From assembly GCF_021130785.1 (NCBI RefSeq), contig NC_060209.1, positions 25,234,001 to 25,298,000 on the forward strand: a DNA stretch of 64,000 nt, in the 5' to 3' direction. This document shows positions 25,695 through 38,165 of the stretch, in pieces. Under the pieces are notes generated by a model that worked only from the letters and a program-made list of their open reading frames with translations, ran no database searches and had not been told where the DNA came from. How positions within the stretch are numbered: position 1 is the first letter of the stretch; the number at the start of each line of letters is the position of its first letter. Origin of the DNA: Homalodisca vitripennis (Eukaryota > Arthropoda > Insecta > Hemiptera > Cicadellidae). Both the position numbers and the translations under genes were made by a program.

Positions 25695-27172
25695 GTTTTA
25701 TCCTAGTTACGGTATTTGTAATGAAAGTGAAATTTATTAGTCGCTATGTACAAACACTCTCCAAACAATTCCAGGAAGAGCCTTAAATTGTTAAAGCCAA
25801 AATCAAGTTTCTTAATTTTCTTTAATTATTTAAGCACCTCTTATAACTTGCCGAGAACTTCAGGAAAGAGCTATTTGCTGATCAAGATTCAAGATCTTTA
25901 TTGGCCATTAAATAACATTTTCAGTTACAATAAGCTTCGTCATAAAAAAACATTTGACATAAAAACTAATTTATATGCCTAATCTAGTTACATTAACCAG
26001 ATGTATTTTGTAACAGATCAAACATGTTGCACTTCATGTACGCGTCAACAGAGTAAAAAGCTTTTGTCTTAAGCCAAGTTGAAATCCTTAATTAATTGGT
26101 AGTTCTCTTATAGCTAATGGTAGTTTGTTGGAAATTGTAACAATTATAGGTCCGAGTAAAATCTGTGTCAAAAGGAAGAATTATATCTATATTGCTCACC
26201 AGAGACGGTTACACGCTTCAGAAATACTTGTACAGTGGATTCTCAATTTCTCATTTCTTATAAATAAAAGCTGTAACGATAAGTGAGACATTTTTCAGCA
26301 AGTTGCCCAACGTATTCTGAGAGACCGGAATACAAATTCTGTAACACAATTAAACACTGGTAAACATTAAACCTGCACCAAATTGAAAGCGCCAAATTAC
26401 GTATACCTTACGTATCTTTGTAAACTGATTCTGGTTCTGTATTCAGAATCAGTCCCAAACTAACTTGAGTGTTTTGCATAACAAAGCCAACGGACCACGG
26501 TCAAACAAGCAACAGTGACTCCAGCTGCATGCATATCTGATATTGTCTTGTGAAAGAAAATGAACCTAGTTCATGTTACATAAGATAACAGAAAATATTA
26601 CTGTATTCTTCGTGGACCAATTTTGTATACTCTTTGTTCAAAGTTTGTTATTGATAGTGGAAGGTTTGAACAGAAAATAGGATTCGGACATTTGACATAG
26701 TTGTCTGTTACAAAAAGTATAACACTAAGTTTCCAGGACAGATTTCAAAATCCAAAATCGTTATACATTTTGTTTAAAAACAACAATGCAAATTTCCGAA
26801 ATCCTACCATCCTTTCAATCTTGTATAGGTTTCTATAGTATGTCATCTCGGAGAAATCACCAAATTTCTAAAGAAAACCTTTTTGAAATAAAAAAAATAA
26901 TTTAACTTTTAAATCTACCAATTTAATTATTTTTTGTCACTTCTAAAAATATTTTAATCTTATTATTTTTGTTTAATACCTAAACATTTCCTTCATAATG
27001 CATATAATTATTTTATAGTCTTAATTATAGAATTATTCTGAATTATTTTGTTCCTCATTTATATTATTCCTATTACCAGATGTTTAAAAGTTTTTTTGAT
27101 TTTATTTCAACACTGATGTTATATTTATGATTTTAAAATGAAAACAAATTATATCACTATTTAGATGGTATT
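25693..27172 (-). repeat. 1.48-kb inverted duplicate, arm B
   Basis: Reverse complement of 15122-16606 over its full length. Differences are point changes and short indels; for example TTCTAAAAATATTTTAATCT near 26942 is extra here. Contains the same LINE tail on the minus strand (coding part 25994-26180, AATAAA complement near 25898). The ORF at 25746-25982 is antisense to the LINE tail. Confidence 0.85.
25880..26180 (-). pseudogene. non-LTR retrotransposon 3' end, second copy
   Basis: Minus-strand equivalent of 16104-16402: stop TAA at 25994-25996 in complement, then the same LP..IR and FYSV-type end upstream of it. Ends TCAAGATTCAAGATCTTTAT in plus orientation, i.e. the AATAAAGATCTTGAATCTTGA tail. 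The coding piece has substitutions relative to arm A and no RT core. Confidence 0.65.
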
Positions 27173-27962
27173 ATATATACGTTTAAAAAGTAAACAGCCG
27201 ACTGTCTTACACCAATACATTAATATGTTTTGATTTAAAAAAGGCACAGATGCAATATATCTGTATTGTACTTTTACCAACATAAAAACGACAACGGAAC
27301 GAACCCGTCCCTTACATGACGCGTTGGAGGAATTCACTTTTGCAGAAAGCAAGCTATTGTTGTAGCCGGACAGTTCTACTAACTAGCTCCAGCCCCAACA
27401 ATTTATGGCAGGAGAACGGGGTTAGACATGTTTTGAAAACTGAGTTTTGATGGGGTTGGAAGTGGGGCCTTCGTCATCAATACCTCAATAAATCTCCCGA
27501 ACAGTCGTTTTTGTTGCAAGTTCGGAAACACGGTAAGTGGGTCAGTAGTTGATTTGGGTCAGTCGTAAACCCTTGGCTTGCTTCGGTCATAATTCAGGGA
27601 GCATAAAAAGCAATCGATGCTGTTGAGGTAGTCTCGTTCTCTTATAGGAAGTAAGTTGCAATAACATTTATAACATTGGACAGATATTGATGCATCATAA
27701 GTGCACTCTGACTAGAATGTTTCTTACTACAAGGAAATGCTTTGATTTTGATCCTTATTATTATTTATAGCTCTTATTTCGTCCAAAAATTAATAGTTTA
27801 AGATTGTATCGCATTGCGGTAGAGTCTTGTCTTTGTGAGTTTTTTCATTAGTATTGTACAGATCGATTAGTAATGTTGTGCATCACCACTTTTTTTCTGG
27901 TTGATAATAAGTCTATGAATAATGCAATAAGAAACGTATTCTAACAGGATTAAAAAATATTA
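27173..27962. other. no recognised gene
   Basis: A moderately GC-rich stretch (27290-27560) contains a few CpGs but no ORF longer than about 60 codons. No repeat partner was identified in the window. Confidence 0.4.
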
Positions 27963-28180
27963 TATTTATGGCTAGCAGTTACCCTCGGTTTCGCACGCAA
28001 GATCGGGTTTCGCAGATCAAGAAACTTTGTCAAAAGGTGTATATTTATGGCCATTACAATTAATTCGGTCTTAGTATTTTTTGTTCCATAGTTGATTTTG
28101 CTTTGTTTCCCGATCAAGAAAATCTATATACATACACAAATCTCATAAGCCTACTTCTGTTAAAAGACAGGTAAGGTGGG
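27963..28180 (-). repeat. Helitron-like family fragment, terminal end
   Basis: Begins GGCTAGCAGTTACCCTCGGT and continues TTTCGCACGCAAG, the reverse-complement form of the family end at 51436-51456, then TTTGTTTCCCGATCAAGAAA. A related internal fragment without the end lies at 30110-30325 (GTTTGCCTTATGG..TTCCTGATGAAGAAAATATA). Confidence 0.5.
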
Positions 28181-29289
28181 TTAAAATTAATCTTAAAAAT
28201 TATAGTAAAAGTTAGATAATAACTTTTTCTTTTATATCTAATACTTGATATTTGTTAAAAATGTACTGTAAAAAGTATATTTTTACTAAAACTTTTAATT
28301 TTATTATCTGGATATTTTCTTACTCTGTGCTCAATGGAAAGTTACAGAAAATATTGAAATAAGAAGTGTTGTTACTATCCAGATTACTGTATGCTTTCAC
28401 ACTACACATGAAAACAGATAATAGAAAATAGTGGTTAAAATAATTAAATATATGGTTGTGCCGTCATAATAATATGTATAAACAAAACAGTTGACTACAC
28501 TATCCAGGCTCTTTCATTATTATTCATTTTCATTCGTTAACATTTCTTTACTTTAGAGGCCAAGATGAAATTTTTCTCTACCTTAGAGATCAGTGGGGCG
28601 TAGCCCGGAAGGATTCTCGAAATAATAGATAATATATTCATACCAGGAACCTTAAGACTGTCCATCTAAAATTTCAGGACAATCGGTTAAATAGTTTACA
28701 CGCTTGAAAGCAAAAAAAAAGGTAGCACTTAACACACTTAACAATTTTTAATGTTATTAGGATGAAAACCCAATGCAGATACTGTATAATGAGCTTCGCA
28801 TAGACTTAAATACGCGCGGTATATGCCTCTGAACTGCCTCATGTGACAACAAAGGATACGATTATTGGTTTTGTTGTACCTCAACTTATTCACTCAATCT
28901 TGTTCCTCATGACATAAATATATTATTAGCCTTTCTGTGATTTTTGTTTCATACATAGACTTTCCATCTGGTTTATATTAAATGGTCTTTATTGGTTTCG
29001 AAAGTATTTTATGTAATACCGTTTAGTTTGAATTGTACTATCAGTCAACAATTTTTCCAAATTCATTAGTCAACACATTAAACATTGATGAATCAATAAA
29101 TGAGATGGAATAAAAACACATGTATAAAACCTTTGTGCGCATTTTTATGGAGCTATACAAATGATTTAATCTTCTTATAAATATAAAAATAAATTGCTGA
29201 ATGTGTGAATCGTGCTGAATCGTTAATCTAGAAAGGACCAATTTAGCTAATTATTTTTTTGAAATATTCTTTGAAGCCTAAGAAAGGTT

Positions 29290-30010
29290 TGTATCAAGAG
29301 TAAGATCGGAAAAGTTTCCCGGAACACTTCAGAATATGGAAAGATAACGATAATAAACAGCACTTGAACAAGGCCAAGACAAATTCCTTCGATATTTATA
29401 TTACAAACAATTTAACTTTCCTTGTGACTGAGACCTTTCAATGGCGATTCTTAAAAGAAGGTTTTCATTTGATACACTTACATCCAAAAGGAACAAATCT
29501 GGTCTTACGTTTATTTACAAGATTATTCATGGTTCAATAGACAGTTACGTTCTTTTAAATAAGATCCAGTTGTTTGTTCCTAGAAGCAACTTGCGTCCAT
29601 AAATTTAATAGAGTTTTTGTCCCCACATTTAACAGAGTCCAACAGTATAATTTTTCATTTTTTAAAGCCTTTTAAATTTATTTAAGCAGGAGGTAGATGT
29701 GTTTAATAACATAGTTGGTGATTTTAAATCCCAAATTGACAAAGTTTGTTGAGTTATTATAAAACAAACCATTTAATTTTGTATTCTTATAAAAAACATT
29801 CTTTTGTTTGGTTAGATATCTGAACTTGTACAGAGCATTATTTTAATTTATTAATTTTTATTTAGCCTAATATTCTTGTTTAAAGTTGTTTTCCTTTGTA
29901 CTGAAATTGATTGTATTTTGTTTAGTTTTATAGCATGTCAAAATAGCTATAAGGATATTGCATATGTGGCTATTGTATATATATAATTGAAATAAATAAT
30001 ATTTATTTTT
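29290..30010 (+). pseudogene. non-LTR retrotransposon RT C-terminal pseudogene
   Basis: In one main frame, with stops, it reads QDKFLRYLYYKQFNF, then LSMAILKRRFSFDTLTSKR, NKSGLTFIYKIIHGSIDS, LLNKIQLFVPRSNLR and NIVGDFKSQIDK. This is the characteristic post-polymerase region of jockey/CR1-type ORF2 proteins (L..LQ.KFLR.LY, L..RR....L.FL.KI..G.ID, FR.P..R). Followed by an A/T-rich 3' tail with TTGAAATAAATAATATTTAT near 30000. No intact frame remains. Confidence 0.7.
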
Positions 30011-30329
30011 CATTATCAAAATGTAACTGACACTAAACAGATGTTGACGCTTTGAATATTTCTTTATTGTTTAGGCTGAAGTTCGTTAAAGAAAATTGAA
30101 TATTTATGGTTCGAGTGAATTATATTTACGACGCCAATGTTGAGTTTGCCTTATGGCCAATTGCGTAAGAAAATACTTCAAAAAGTTTGTACTTATAACC
30201 ATTGTAATTTAATTGTAATTTCGTTGTATGTTTTGTTCCATACTTGCGTTTTCCTTGTTTCCTGATGAAGAAAATATATACCTATATCACAGATCAGAGA
30301 AGCATACTTCTGTCAAAAGTGAACTAAGA

Positions 30330-31190
30330 TGTGATTTATAGCAGTTTATAAATTTATAATAAAAGCTAGATTGTAACATTTTAGATCTAATTATTAATAT
30401 TTAATAAAAATTTACAGTTAAAATTACATTAACAATGACACTACGTGTTTTCTTTACAAACTGTAAACCGTTATTAGAAAATTTAGAGCTGTAATTGGTA
30501 CATTAGTCCAAAAGGACAGTCTAGAGAACTTTCATCTAGCATAGTTCTTGCCGACTGCTTCAAAGGGAGTCTTCGGTAACAAATTCTGAACATTTAATGT
30601 TTTAGGACATTTAGTAAGGTAGATAAGTACTTACCTAATCGCTGTAATTAAAAACGGCGTTAAAATATTTGTTATTCTTTAGGGAATATATTCACTGTAA
30701 ATGTAAACAAATTGAAAATAATAAACAATGTTTACACAGAACAGTCGATTACATTAGACATTCTCTTTTAATTAATTTCAATAATTTAAGTACACACTCC
30801 TTGATCAGTAGTATAATGCAGAAAAAAAGACAAAGTTGCCCTATAACTTTTATTACAAGATTGCGCCAGTGACGAATTAAAAACAAAAAATGCATTTGAA
30901 ATACTTTATCTAAAGTTGTTTTTGGAAATACTATTAAAACAATGATATAAAATCCACGTTAATGAACAAAGTTGTGAATGCTTGCACATAAGGTAGGCCT
31001 ACTTACAACTGGGCGTCTTCCTTGAGTATAGTCCAAAAAAAAACAAGACACATAACTCAAAATCTATTAAAACAAAATATTTTTGAACTGTTGCTCGAAC
31101 TTAGTAAGTATTTCCCGTTTTTACTGGGAGTAGATGCTCAATGGAAATATCTTAGATTGGTAGTAGATTACAAGGGCTGGAAATAAACAG

Positions 31191-31221
<31 letters not shown>

Positions 31222-32270
31222 CCAAAGTAGGTTTCTGAGACCAATGTATATATTTTCTTGATCGAGGTAACAACGCAAACTCAGGCGTAGCGTCAGAAAT
31301 ATTGTTCACTGGAACCAGAATGTTCCGATACGCGCAATATAAGTTTGTCTCTTAACCTGTGATTGTCTTAAGCATGTACACTTAAATAATACAAACCTGA
31401 CATAAACTTACGTACATTTGAAAAATATTACAGGGCACCTTCATAATAAATCATTTCGTTCTTTAAACGAAGTAGGTTACTGACTTTTATTATAAAAAAT
31501 ATGTGAAACTGTGGGCCAGTACGAGTACGACTGTGGAAAACACATATACATAACTTACAGGATAGGATCGAAAATATTTGCTCATAGAATGTCAGGATAA
31601 ATGAGTTATCTACCCATAAAGTGCTTAATTCTAAATAACATATTCACAATAAATATCTCCTAATGTATCTTTTAATATATATTTTATCACTTTATGTGAA
31701 CGTCTGGAAATAAACTTATACACTGGAAGATTTTGAAGTTTTCATCCGTAAAGTAAGACGGTTTCAGTAAGATAGACTGTAATAATTACGAAAATGGGAT
31801 TATAACAACTATGATTGGAATAACAGTAACATCACTAAAGACGTGATACATTTGAGAAATATGATTTACAATACTGTTCTAAGGAATGCGACGCGTGGTT
31901 AATTTCTTCACTATGCAAACAACGCTTCCCTTGTCTTCGAGAAAGAGGTGAGTTGAGACTCCAGCCTACAGTCTGGCCTGAGTCACGCCCGCAACTAAAG
32001 TTTGATTTATGACACTGGGACAGTTGTTTATTGTCGCCCAGTGCCCCACTCCCTCCACCGGTGTTTATGTCAGACACCCTTGTTGTCAAAGGGTGAGGCG
32101 GCAAGGGTCAATATTTACAACTTAAACACTGAGCCATATATCACTAGAGACGTGCTCACAACTGGAACTGTTACACACAACACCACTTTCCAACTCATTG
32201 TTTAACCCACTCACAAATTGTCAATGTTTGTATTGTTCATTCAAACTGCTGTTTATAGTTATAAGTTTAT
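30330..32270. other. no recognised gene; poly-T and a GC-richer patch
   Basis: 31191-31219 is an uninterrupted T tract, possibly the A-tail of a minus-strand retroelement; sequence to its right (TATATATTTTCTTGATCGAG) belongs to the Helitron-like family. 31900-32110 is GC-richer and has an 89-codon minus-strand ORF (31835-32104) without recognisable motifs. I cannot call it a gene. Confidence 0.4.
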
Positions 32271-32387
32271 TGATTGAGCGTAAGCAAAGCTATCACTCGA
32301 GGGGCTGGGTAAGTGTCATGTCTGTATGTCTCTACGCACGATAATTCGAAAACGAACTGATATTTTGCATAGTAATTTATTTATACA

Positions 32388-32660
32388 GAGTGTAAAAAAA
32401 ACTCTCGCAAGGGCTTGATAATTCCCGAACGATTACAGATAAAACAATATATCTTCATTTACACATCATTACTGCACCTATAAATGTAATTTTTTAAGTA
32501 AACTACCATATTTTTGTCATGTCAGGGGGATGGCCCGCAAGGAGTCAGAAAGAAATCTTAAATGAGAGCATGGGTCGAGTTGTACATCAAATTAAAGGTC
32601 TTTATTCGTAGATTACAATGCCGCAAATCCGACCTCAAAGGGTTCACTCTTAAAAACGTT
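32388..32660 (+). mobile_element. truncated left end of a mariner-type element
   Basis: Begins after TA with CAGAGTGTAAAAAAAACTCT and later has CAGGGGGATGGCCCGCAAGG AGTC, then CAAATTAAAGGTCTTTATTC and ATGCCGCAAATCCGACCTCA. The same order (CAGGGGGACGGCGGCCCGTG, TAATTAAAGGTCTTAGTAAA, TACCGCAAACCGCACTTAAA) occurs in the inverted ends of the 22313-25652 element. No matching right end or transposase found nearby. Confidence 0.6.
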
Positions 32661-33404
32661 ATGCTGGTTTAAAGTTTTGAAACATTTACAATGTAGGTCC
32701 TGTTCTAGATGGTTTAATATTCTTGTCTTGGCTCAAGTTTTGAATGTTAAACGTAGTAAATGAATACTGGACTTATGAAATAGTTTTTAAGGTAGTCAGT
32801 GACATTTCACATCCAATATAGGATGGTTTAATAGAAGTTCGGCAAAAATTTTAACGTAAGCAAAGCTCAATATGTACATTGTTTTAAAGTGTAATGTAAG
32901 ATTTACATCAAGTGAGGTCCAAAGCCCAACCTAAAAATAAGAATTTTGTATTATAATAACTGATACCAGATTTTCTCTTTAGCATTCATTTCTGCTAAAC
33001 AACCACTTTATATTGATGTACATCATGAGCTATAGTTCCATAATGGTAGATCTAGATGTCATTCCATGGGATTTGGCTGAGCGTTAACTAACATTTCTAC
33101 ATTGGTTTTTTTGGGTAATCCGTATGTCAACGAGAAAATCATTGAATAAACAAATTTATATGAAGACTGGACTCAATCATATTGAAATATGACGTTTGGT
33201 GGATTGGTTGATAATACTTACCTAAGTACATTAATACTTAATACTTACATTAATACTTACAGTCTATTGGGTTCATCTATACTCCATTGTATCCGTTTAT
33301 TTGTCTAAATACAAAGTAAAGTTCAATGATCGTGCATTTTATTCTATGGGATTTGGCTGAGCGTTAGCAAAAGCTTGCCAAGGTGATATCTCAAGATTGA
33401 ATTT
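32661..33404. other. dispersed repeat debris
   Basis: Contains GGGATTTGGCTGAGCGTTA twice (near 33068 and 33350), members of a repeat family with further copies at 6970, 20140, 32270, 50435-50660 and 56190. No gene. Confidence 0.45.
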
Positions 33405-33815
33405 GGACTATAAACTGTTTTGCTTAGCACTAAGAGGTATGGTAAAATTGAATTGGGCTATAAACTGTTTTGCTTAGCACTAAGAGGTATGGTAAAATTG
33501 AATTGGGCTATAAACTGTTTTGCTTAGCTATTACTAAGAGATATGGTAAAATTGAATTGGGCTATAAACTGTTTTGCTCAGCTATTACTAAGAGATATGG
33601 TAAAATTGAATTGGGCTATAAACTGTTTTAGCTATTACTAAGAGATATGGTAAAATTGAATTGGGCTATAAACTGTTTTGCTTAGCTATTACTAAGAGAT
33701 ATGGTAAAATTGAATTGGGCTATAAACTGTTTTGCTCAGCTCAGCTATTACTAAGAGATATGGCAAAATTGAATTGGGCTATAAACTGTTTTGCTTAGCT
33801 ATTACTAATGGTTCT
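33405..33815 (+). repeat. tandem array, eight units of 50-54 bases
   Basis: Eight head-to-tail units each with GGGCTATAAACTGTTTTGCT and AAGAGATATGGTAAAATTGA. The first two intervals are 50 bases (short TTAGCACTAAGAGG form) and later ones mostly 54 (TTAGCTATTACTAAGAG form), so two variants were amplified. It starts inside a copy of the GCTGAGCGTTAGC repeat family. Confidence 0.93.
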
Positions 33816-35029
33816 GGTAAAATTCATCTTATGCATGACTATCTTCCTATTTGTCTGTCATATCTTTCCGCTGGATGCGTTAAAAATAAATTGAACTAAG
33901 AACATTTTTTACATACACAATGTACAGCTATCCGCAGGATGTATACGTAGACCGATTCCATACATAGAATTACATTTTCCATGAAACTTCATTTCTACAC
34001 AGATCACAATTAGTTCCATGAAGGTTCATTGGATTTGACTGAGCTTTATTGATGTCTATTACTCGGTAGGCTGCAGATTTTCTCTTCTAACTGCCTAGGG
34101 CTGTAAAAATTCTTTTCTGTCTGATGTTCTGTCCGAAGGACATCTCGAGAATGTCGTGATTTATAAATTTAGCAAAACCTGTTAAGCGACACGTGGTGTG
34201 GCGTACTGCTACCTTAATAATAGTAATGGGCAATGCTGTGTTATTCTAGTCTAAAACCTGTCTTTGTTTATGGGGTCTTGACTGGATAGTAGCTGTACAA
34301 TTATGTTAAAAAATTAATAAAAATATTGTCCTGTCCTTTTGGGCACTATCTAAAAATTTAAGTATTATAAAATTCATTGTTAATTTTGAAAAACCCTCAT
34401 CTTGTTTATAAACTTATAAGAAGTGTATTTTTTTGTAACTCGATTAAAAAGATGTAACATAATTTTTCACTGTGTTACTTTAATACATAAACATGTCGTT
34501 GGCTTCATCATATCCAAGTTTAGAATACTTTGTAGAGTACTTTGTGAATACTTTGTTTAGAATACTTGCCCTTTTAAGCTTAGGCTTGTTATTAAACAAA
34601 AGGTTTATAATATTGCACCACTTTTATGAAAAAAATGTTCAAATGATAGGTCATTAAATATAAAATAAGTTAAACATTTTAAATTTAAACTTCAACGGTT
34701 ACTTTGAAACATACAATGTAAATTAACACATACATACATACATACAGATTTTTCAGTGCGACCATGACCTTGGCAGACTGACCAGGTGTTGAAGTGAGAC
34801 AATTCGAATTAATGAGAATGAGTGAATGTAGAAATTGTACGTTTGAAAGGGATCTATATGGAATAATGTATGGCAAATTTTATATACCGCTACCATAAAA
34901 AGTAATTTCTTTCTTACGATTACCATACAATGTTTAATTGTCTTCGTAATCAAAATTATTATTACAATAATTCTGTTTATGCAGCAATACAAGTGCATTT
35001 ACGTAATAAGCCATTCATCGCGAGTAGCA
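33816..35029. other. no recognised gene
   Basis: AT-rich with short ORFs only. A short (ACATAC)n-like run lies near 34730-34745. Confidence 0.4.
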
Positions 35030-35280
35030 ATGAGGGTGGTCCAGACCAGGTGTATCGGTGAGTTGTGTAATCTAATACCTGATACGTTATACGCCGACAA
35101 AGCGGAGCGGGCCTTAGAGGGGACAAATGTCTTGCCCGGCCCACTTCCTCGGTAACGCACAAAAGGGGCCGGCCAGTGATAAGCTAATAGCGGCCCAGTA
35201 ACTAGACACCGTGGCACGAGCCGGGCAGATCAGCTTATTGCGGGGTATACGGCATGTGGGCCATGCACATGGAGGGGTCT
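35030..35280 (+). promoter_or_regulatory. GC-rich patch upstream of candidate first exon
   Basis: About 250 bases clearly richer in GC and CpG than the surroundings (CCGACAAAGCGGAGCGGGCC, AAAAGGGGCCGGCCAGTGAT, GGCACGAGCCGGGCAGATCA). No ORF on either strand fits a known family. About 200 bases downstream a second CpG-rich stretch (35475-35525) precedes a possible start codon. It may be a promoter region, or an unrecognised repeat. Confidence 0.25.
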
Positions 35281-35617
35281 AAATTAAATTCACCTTAATC
35301 TTCAGTGTGTACCGTTATTTAGTCTTATTTGATATAATACATATTTTCTCAACCTTGTTACTCGTTATTGGCTAATATAAGTTACATCCGATGTTCTTGG
35401 AACTAAATTCTTGGCGGATTAATAACCTAATTGGGACGCGAATTAATTTTTTTTCTCTCGTGAACTTTGTAGCTGCCGTTCCCTGTGCCGGGAAACATCT
35501 CGCGCGCCTTGTCCGCGAGTTCAACCGAGTCTCTGATTTAACTGCCAGTCCCTTATTTCAACTTCGTTTTTAGACTTCTAATCTACAAATATTCACTTTT
35601 TTCCGACTACAGCTGCA

Positions 35618-35648
35618 ATGTCGAACCAAGATGCTGACGCCCGCACTC
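35618..35648 (+). CDS. candidate first coding exon
   Basis: ATG in a reasonable context (CTGCAATGTC) opens MSNQDADART and runs into a consensus donor GTGAGT at 35649, phase 1. It is preceded by a CpG-richer leader (35475-35600) and is followed by long AT-rich sequence, as for a first exon with a large intron. No later exon was identified in the window, so the gene, if real, mostly lies beyond 64000. Function unknown. Confidence 0.25.
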
Positions 35649-35934
35649 GTGAGTCGATTCTAAAGTCTTAATAATTATTAAGTTCGTATGCAAAATTCCC
35701 ATTGAATAGTGGAACCATTAGAACATTGGAACACCCATGATATCATTTAGTTCTTTATCACTATTTATTATTTATACATTTAGAAGTGCTGCTTTTATGT
35801 TTATTTGCCACAATTAAACATATAAGTAAACTTTTAAAATCGATTATTCATTACTACAACCTCAGCGGTATCCAACCAAATTTGTTTCGTCCATACGGTA
35901 CAAGTGCTGAGAATTCCGTTAGAAGATTGGTGGA

Positions 35935-36105
35935 GTATGCTTATCGTTCAATGATACTAACAAATTTGCAACACTACGTTTCGAGAACTGCAACCTGAGG
36001 AAGAGATCAGATAGCAGATCTCGAAACGTAGTTTTACTGATTCTTTTTGTATCACTGACGATGTCAAGTCCGGAAAAATTCTGTTCCATCACAATCCTCC
36101 CATCG
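35935..36105 (+). repeat. hammerhead-like repeat, well-preserved core
   Basis: CTGAGGA at 35995, then GAGATC...GATCTC able to form a six-base-pair helix, then GAAAC at 36023-36027. An inverted ACTACGTTTCGAG lies just before (35972-35984) and GAAACGTAGT just after, so the outer part can also pair. Followed by the family flank TTTTTGTATCACTGACGATG and CCCATCGTCAAAA. Confidence 0.6.
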
Positions 36106-36987
36106 TCAAAAACTTAGTATAGCATATGCTATAAAAAAGAGAATAATAGTAATCTACGATATTTCTAGATCCAAAAGACTCGGAGAGCGAAAATGCCGTG
36201 TATACATAGATATTTGAACAAGAGCGCAACGACGAAAGATTCAACTGCTATAAATATACAATAATAAACCTTTTAAAAATTTTAATTAATTTCATTTTGT
36301 ACAATTTACCTTTCGAATTCAACACCAAGTTCCTGTTGGTTAAGGTAAATGAAGTACTTTTTTTACTTCATGATGATGAATTCGTTGAATTCGAAATGTA
36401 CATTACAAAATAAAATCTATCAAAAGGTGTTATGAAGTTTATTATTGTATATTTATATCAAACAGTTTTCGAGGCTACATCTCTATTATCAACTGCTATA
36501 ATTATTTTTAAATCCCGGATACAAACATGTACCTCCATTAAGCGTAAACATTGCTCAAATTTAACTCGACTAAGTTTTTCTCTTTGTGTCTACGGAACGC
36601 TGCTTTGATTGCATTTGTTGAACCATCTTCAACTAATTTTATATGCAGGTTTCCATTTCATGGATTGGTTAGTATTTATATACAGATAGTTTAATTTTAA
36701 TTATATTTTCAAATGTCGGGTTCAATAAATTATGAATTGATGCTAAAAGTAGCAAATTTAAAGAAAACATCGGCCCTTCAGCCGCAAACTTTGTTTACTA
36801 ATACTATACTGTATACCATAGGTCGATGTTAGTTTTGGATTCTACCGGACTCAACTGAAAGACTTCTTCTATTGTAGAAACGAATAAATTATTTGAATTA
36901 TGAGCATTACACTAAGAGTGAATTAAGAATGAATATTTGAGAGTTGGATGTTTACACATCCGTTACAAATGTTACTGTATTATTAAG
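36106..36987. other. no recognised gene
   Basis: AT-rich. An imperfect inverted pair surrounds 36300-36430 (AATTTCATTTTGTACA and GTACATTACAAAATAAAAT, with TTCGAATTCAACACC facing GAATTCGAAATG), suggesting a small fold-back repeat. Confidence 0.4.
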
Positions 36988-37117
36988 GCTAGTTGCATAC
37001 ACACCGATTTTTGACGGTCGGTAAAAAATCGACCGACTTTTTATCGACAGCATACCGAACTTTACCGGTCAAAGAATCAGTTGCTCTATTGTCGTGGCAC
37101 GAGTTTATTTCATAATA

Positions 37118-37416
37118 ATGAATCCTAAACGAGTAGTTGCTATGTGGGTTTTGTATCGCCGTATTAAGCGACGTAGAATTAAGCGCAAGTGTTTGGATTC
37201 ATCCTATCAATCAAAGCAGAGAATACACGGGAACATTTTTACACTCTTTTTGAAGAACTAAGGCTTGATAGTTGTAAGTTTTTTTAACTTTTTCAGAATG
37301 TCCATTGAATCCTTTGACAAACTCCATGATAAGTTGGAAAAATGAAATCCAACGTCAGAATACTAAAATGAGAAACTCTGTTCCTTCAAGAGAAAGGCTT
37401 GCTCTAAACATTGAGG
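37118..37416 (+). pseudogene. Harbinger transposase exon 1, frameshifted
   Basis: ATG at 37118 opens MNPKRVVAMWVLYRRIKRRR; a frame change near 37250 then gives EELRLDSCKFFNFFRMSIES and FDKLHDKLEK followed by a stop. The block F..L...L......FF..FRMS...FD.L is the usual N-terminal domain of PIF/Harbinger transposases. The exon ends at a strong donor GTAAGT (37417). At least one frameshift and two stops. Confidence 0.75.
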
Positions 37417-37428
37417 GTAAGTAGTAAC

Positions 37429-37431
<3 letters not shown>

Positions 37432-37474
<43 letters not shown>
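37432..37474. repeat. (TA)n microsatellite
   Basis: Perfect TA repeat just inside the transposase intron. Confidence 0.95.
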
Positions 37475-37477
<3 letters not shown>

Positions 37478-38165
37478 GACACTTTTCATTGATATTTCCA
37501 AATGTACTGAAAATTAGTGATTACATATTTTTTGTAACATTTATTTATAAATCTATAATAAATAAAACCAAAAAGATTCTTACAACAACAAAACAAGAAA
37601 GTCCAAGATTCTGAGCATTTTTTATCTATGATTTTGGAACTGATTTTGGAAACAAATTTTAGGTAAGTAGGTATTGAAAAGTGCAATTTTTTTAGATATC
37701 ATTTTAAAATGTTTCAAAACGCATCACAAGGACTCTACAGTTTGCGAGTTTTGGGGTACAAATAGCGATTCAATAAATTGTAGAAAACAAATAAACACAC
37801 AAGTTATTTTTTGAATATTAACTTAAATTTTTTTACATGTTACCTATTGAAACCGAATACTTTAAATATGATAAAGACTTGATGTAACTAATTAATTAAA
37901 GTCATAACTGGCTTCTGAATACGGAGATTCGGCTGGGGAAGGGCTCGCCGATGGATAGTTTCTCTGGAGATGTGGTTGCTGACGTGTGGCCAAAATCTTG
38001 GTAGTATTGTGCAGTGGTTTTGTTGTTGATGTTCAAGCTGGTGGTTTGAATCACTTTTACTGGGATTTTGTGGATTTATTTGATTTCGATTTTCGTGGAA
38101 TTGATGAATTTGGGGATTGATGGATTTGGGGTGGTTGTGGGGTTGCTGTGATTGGAAGCTGTCTG

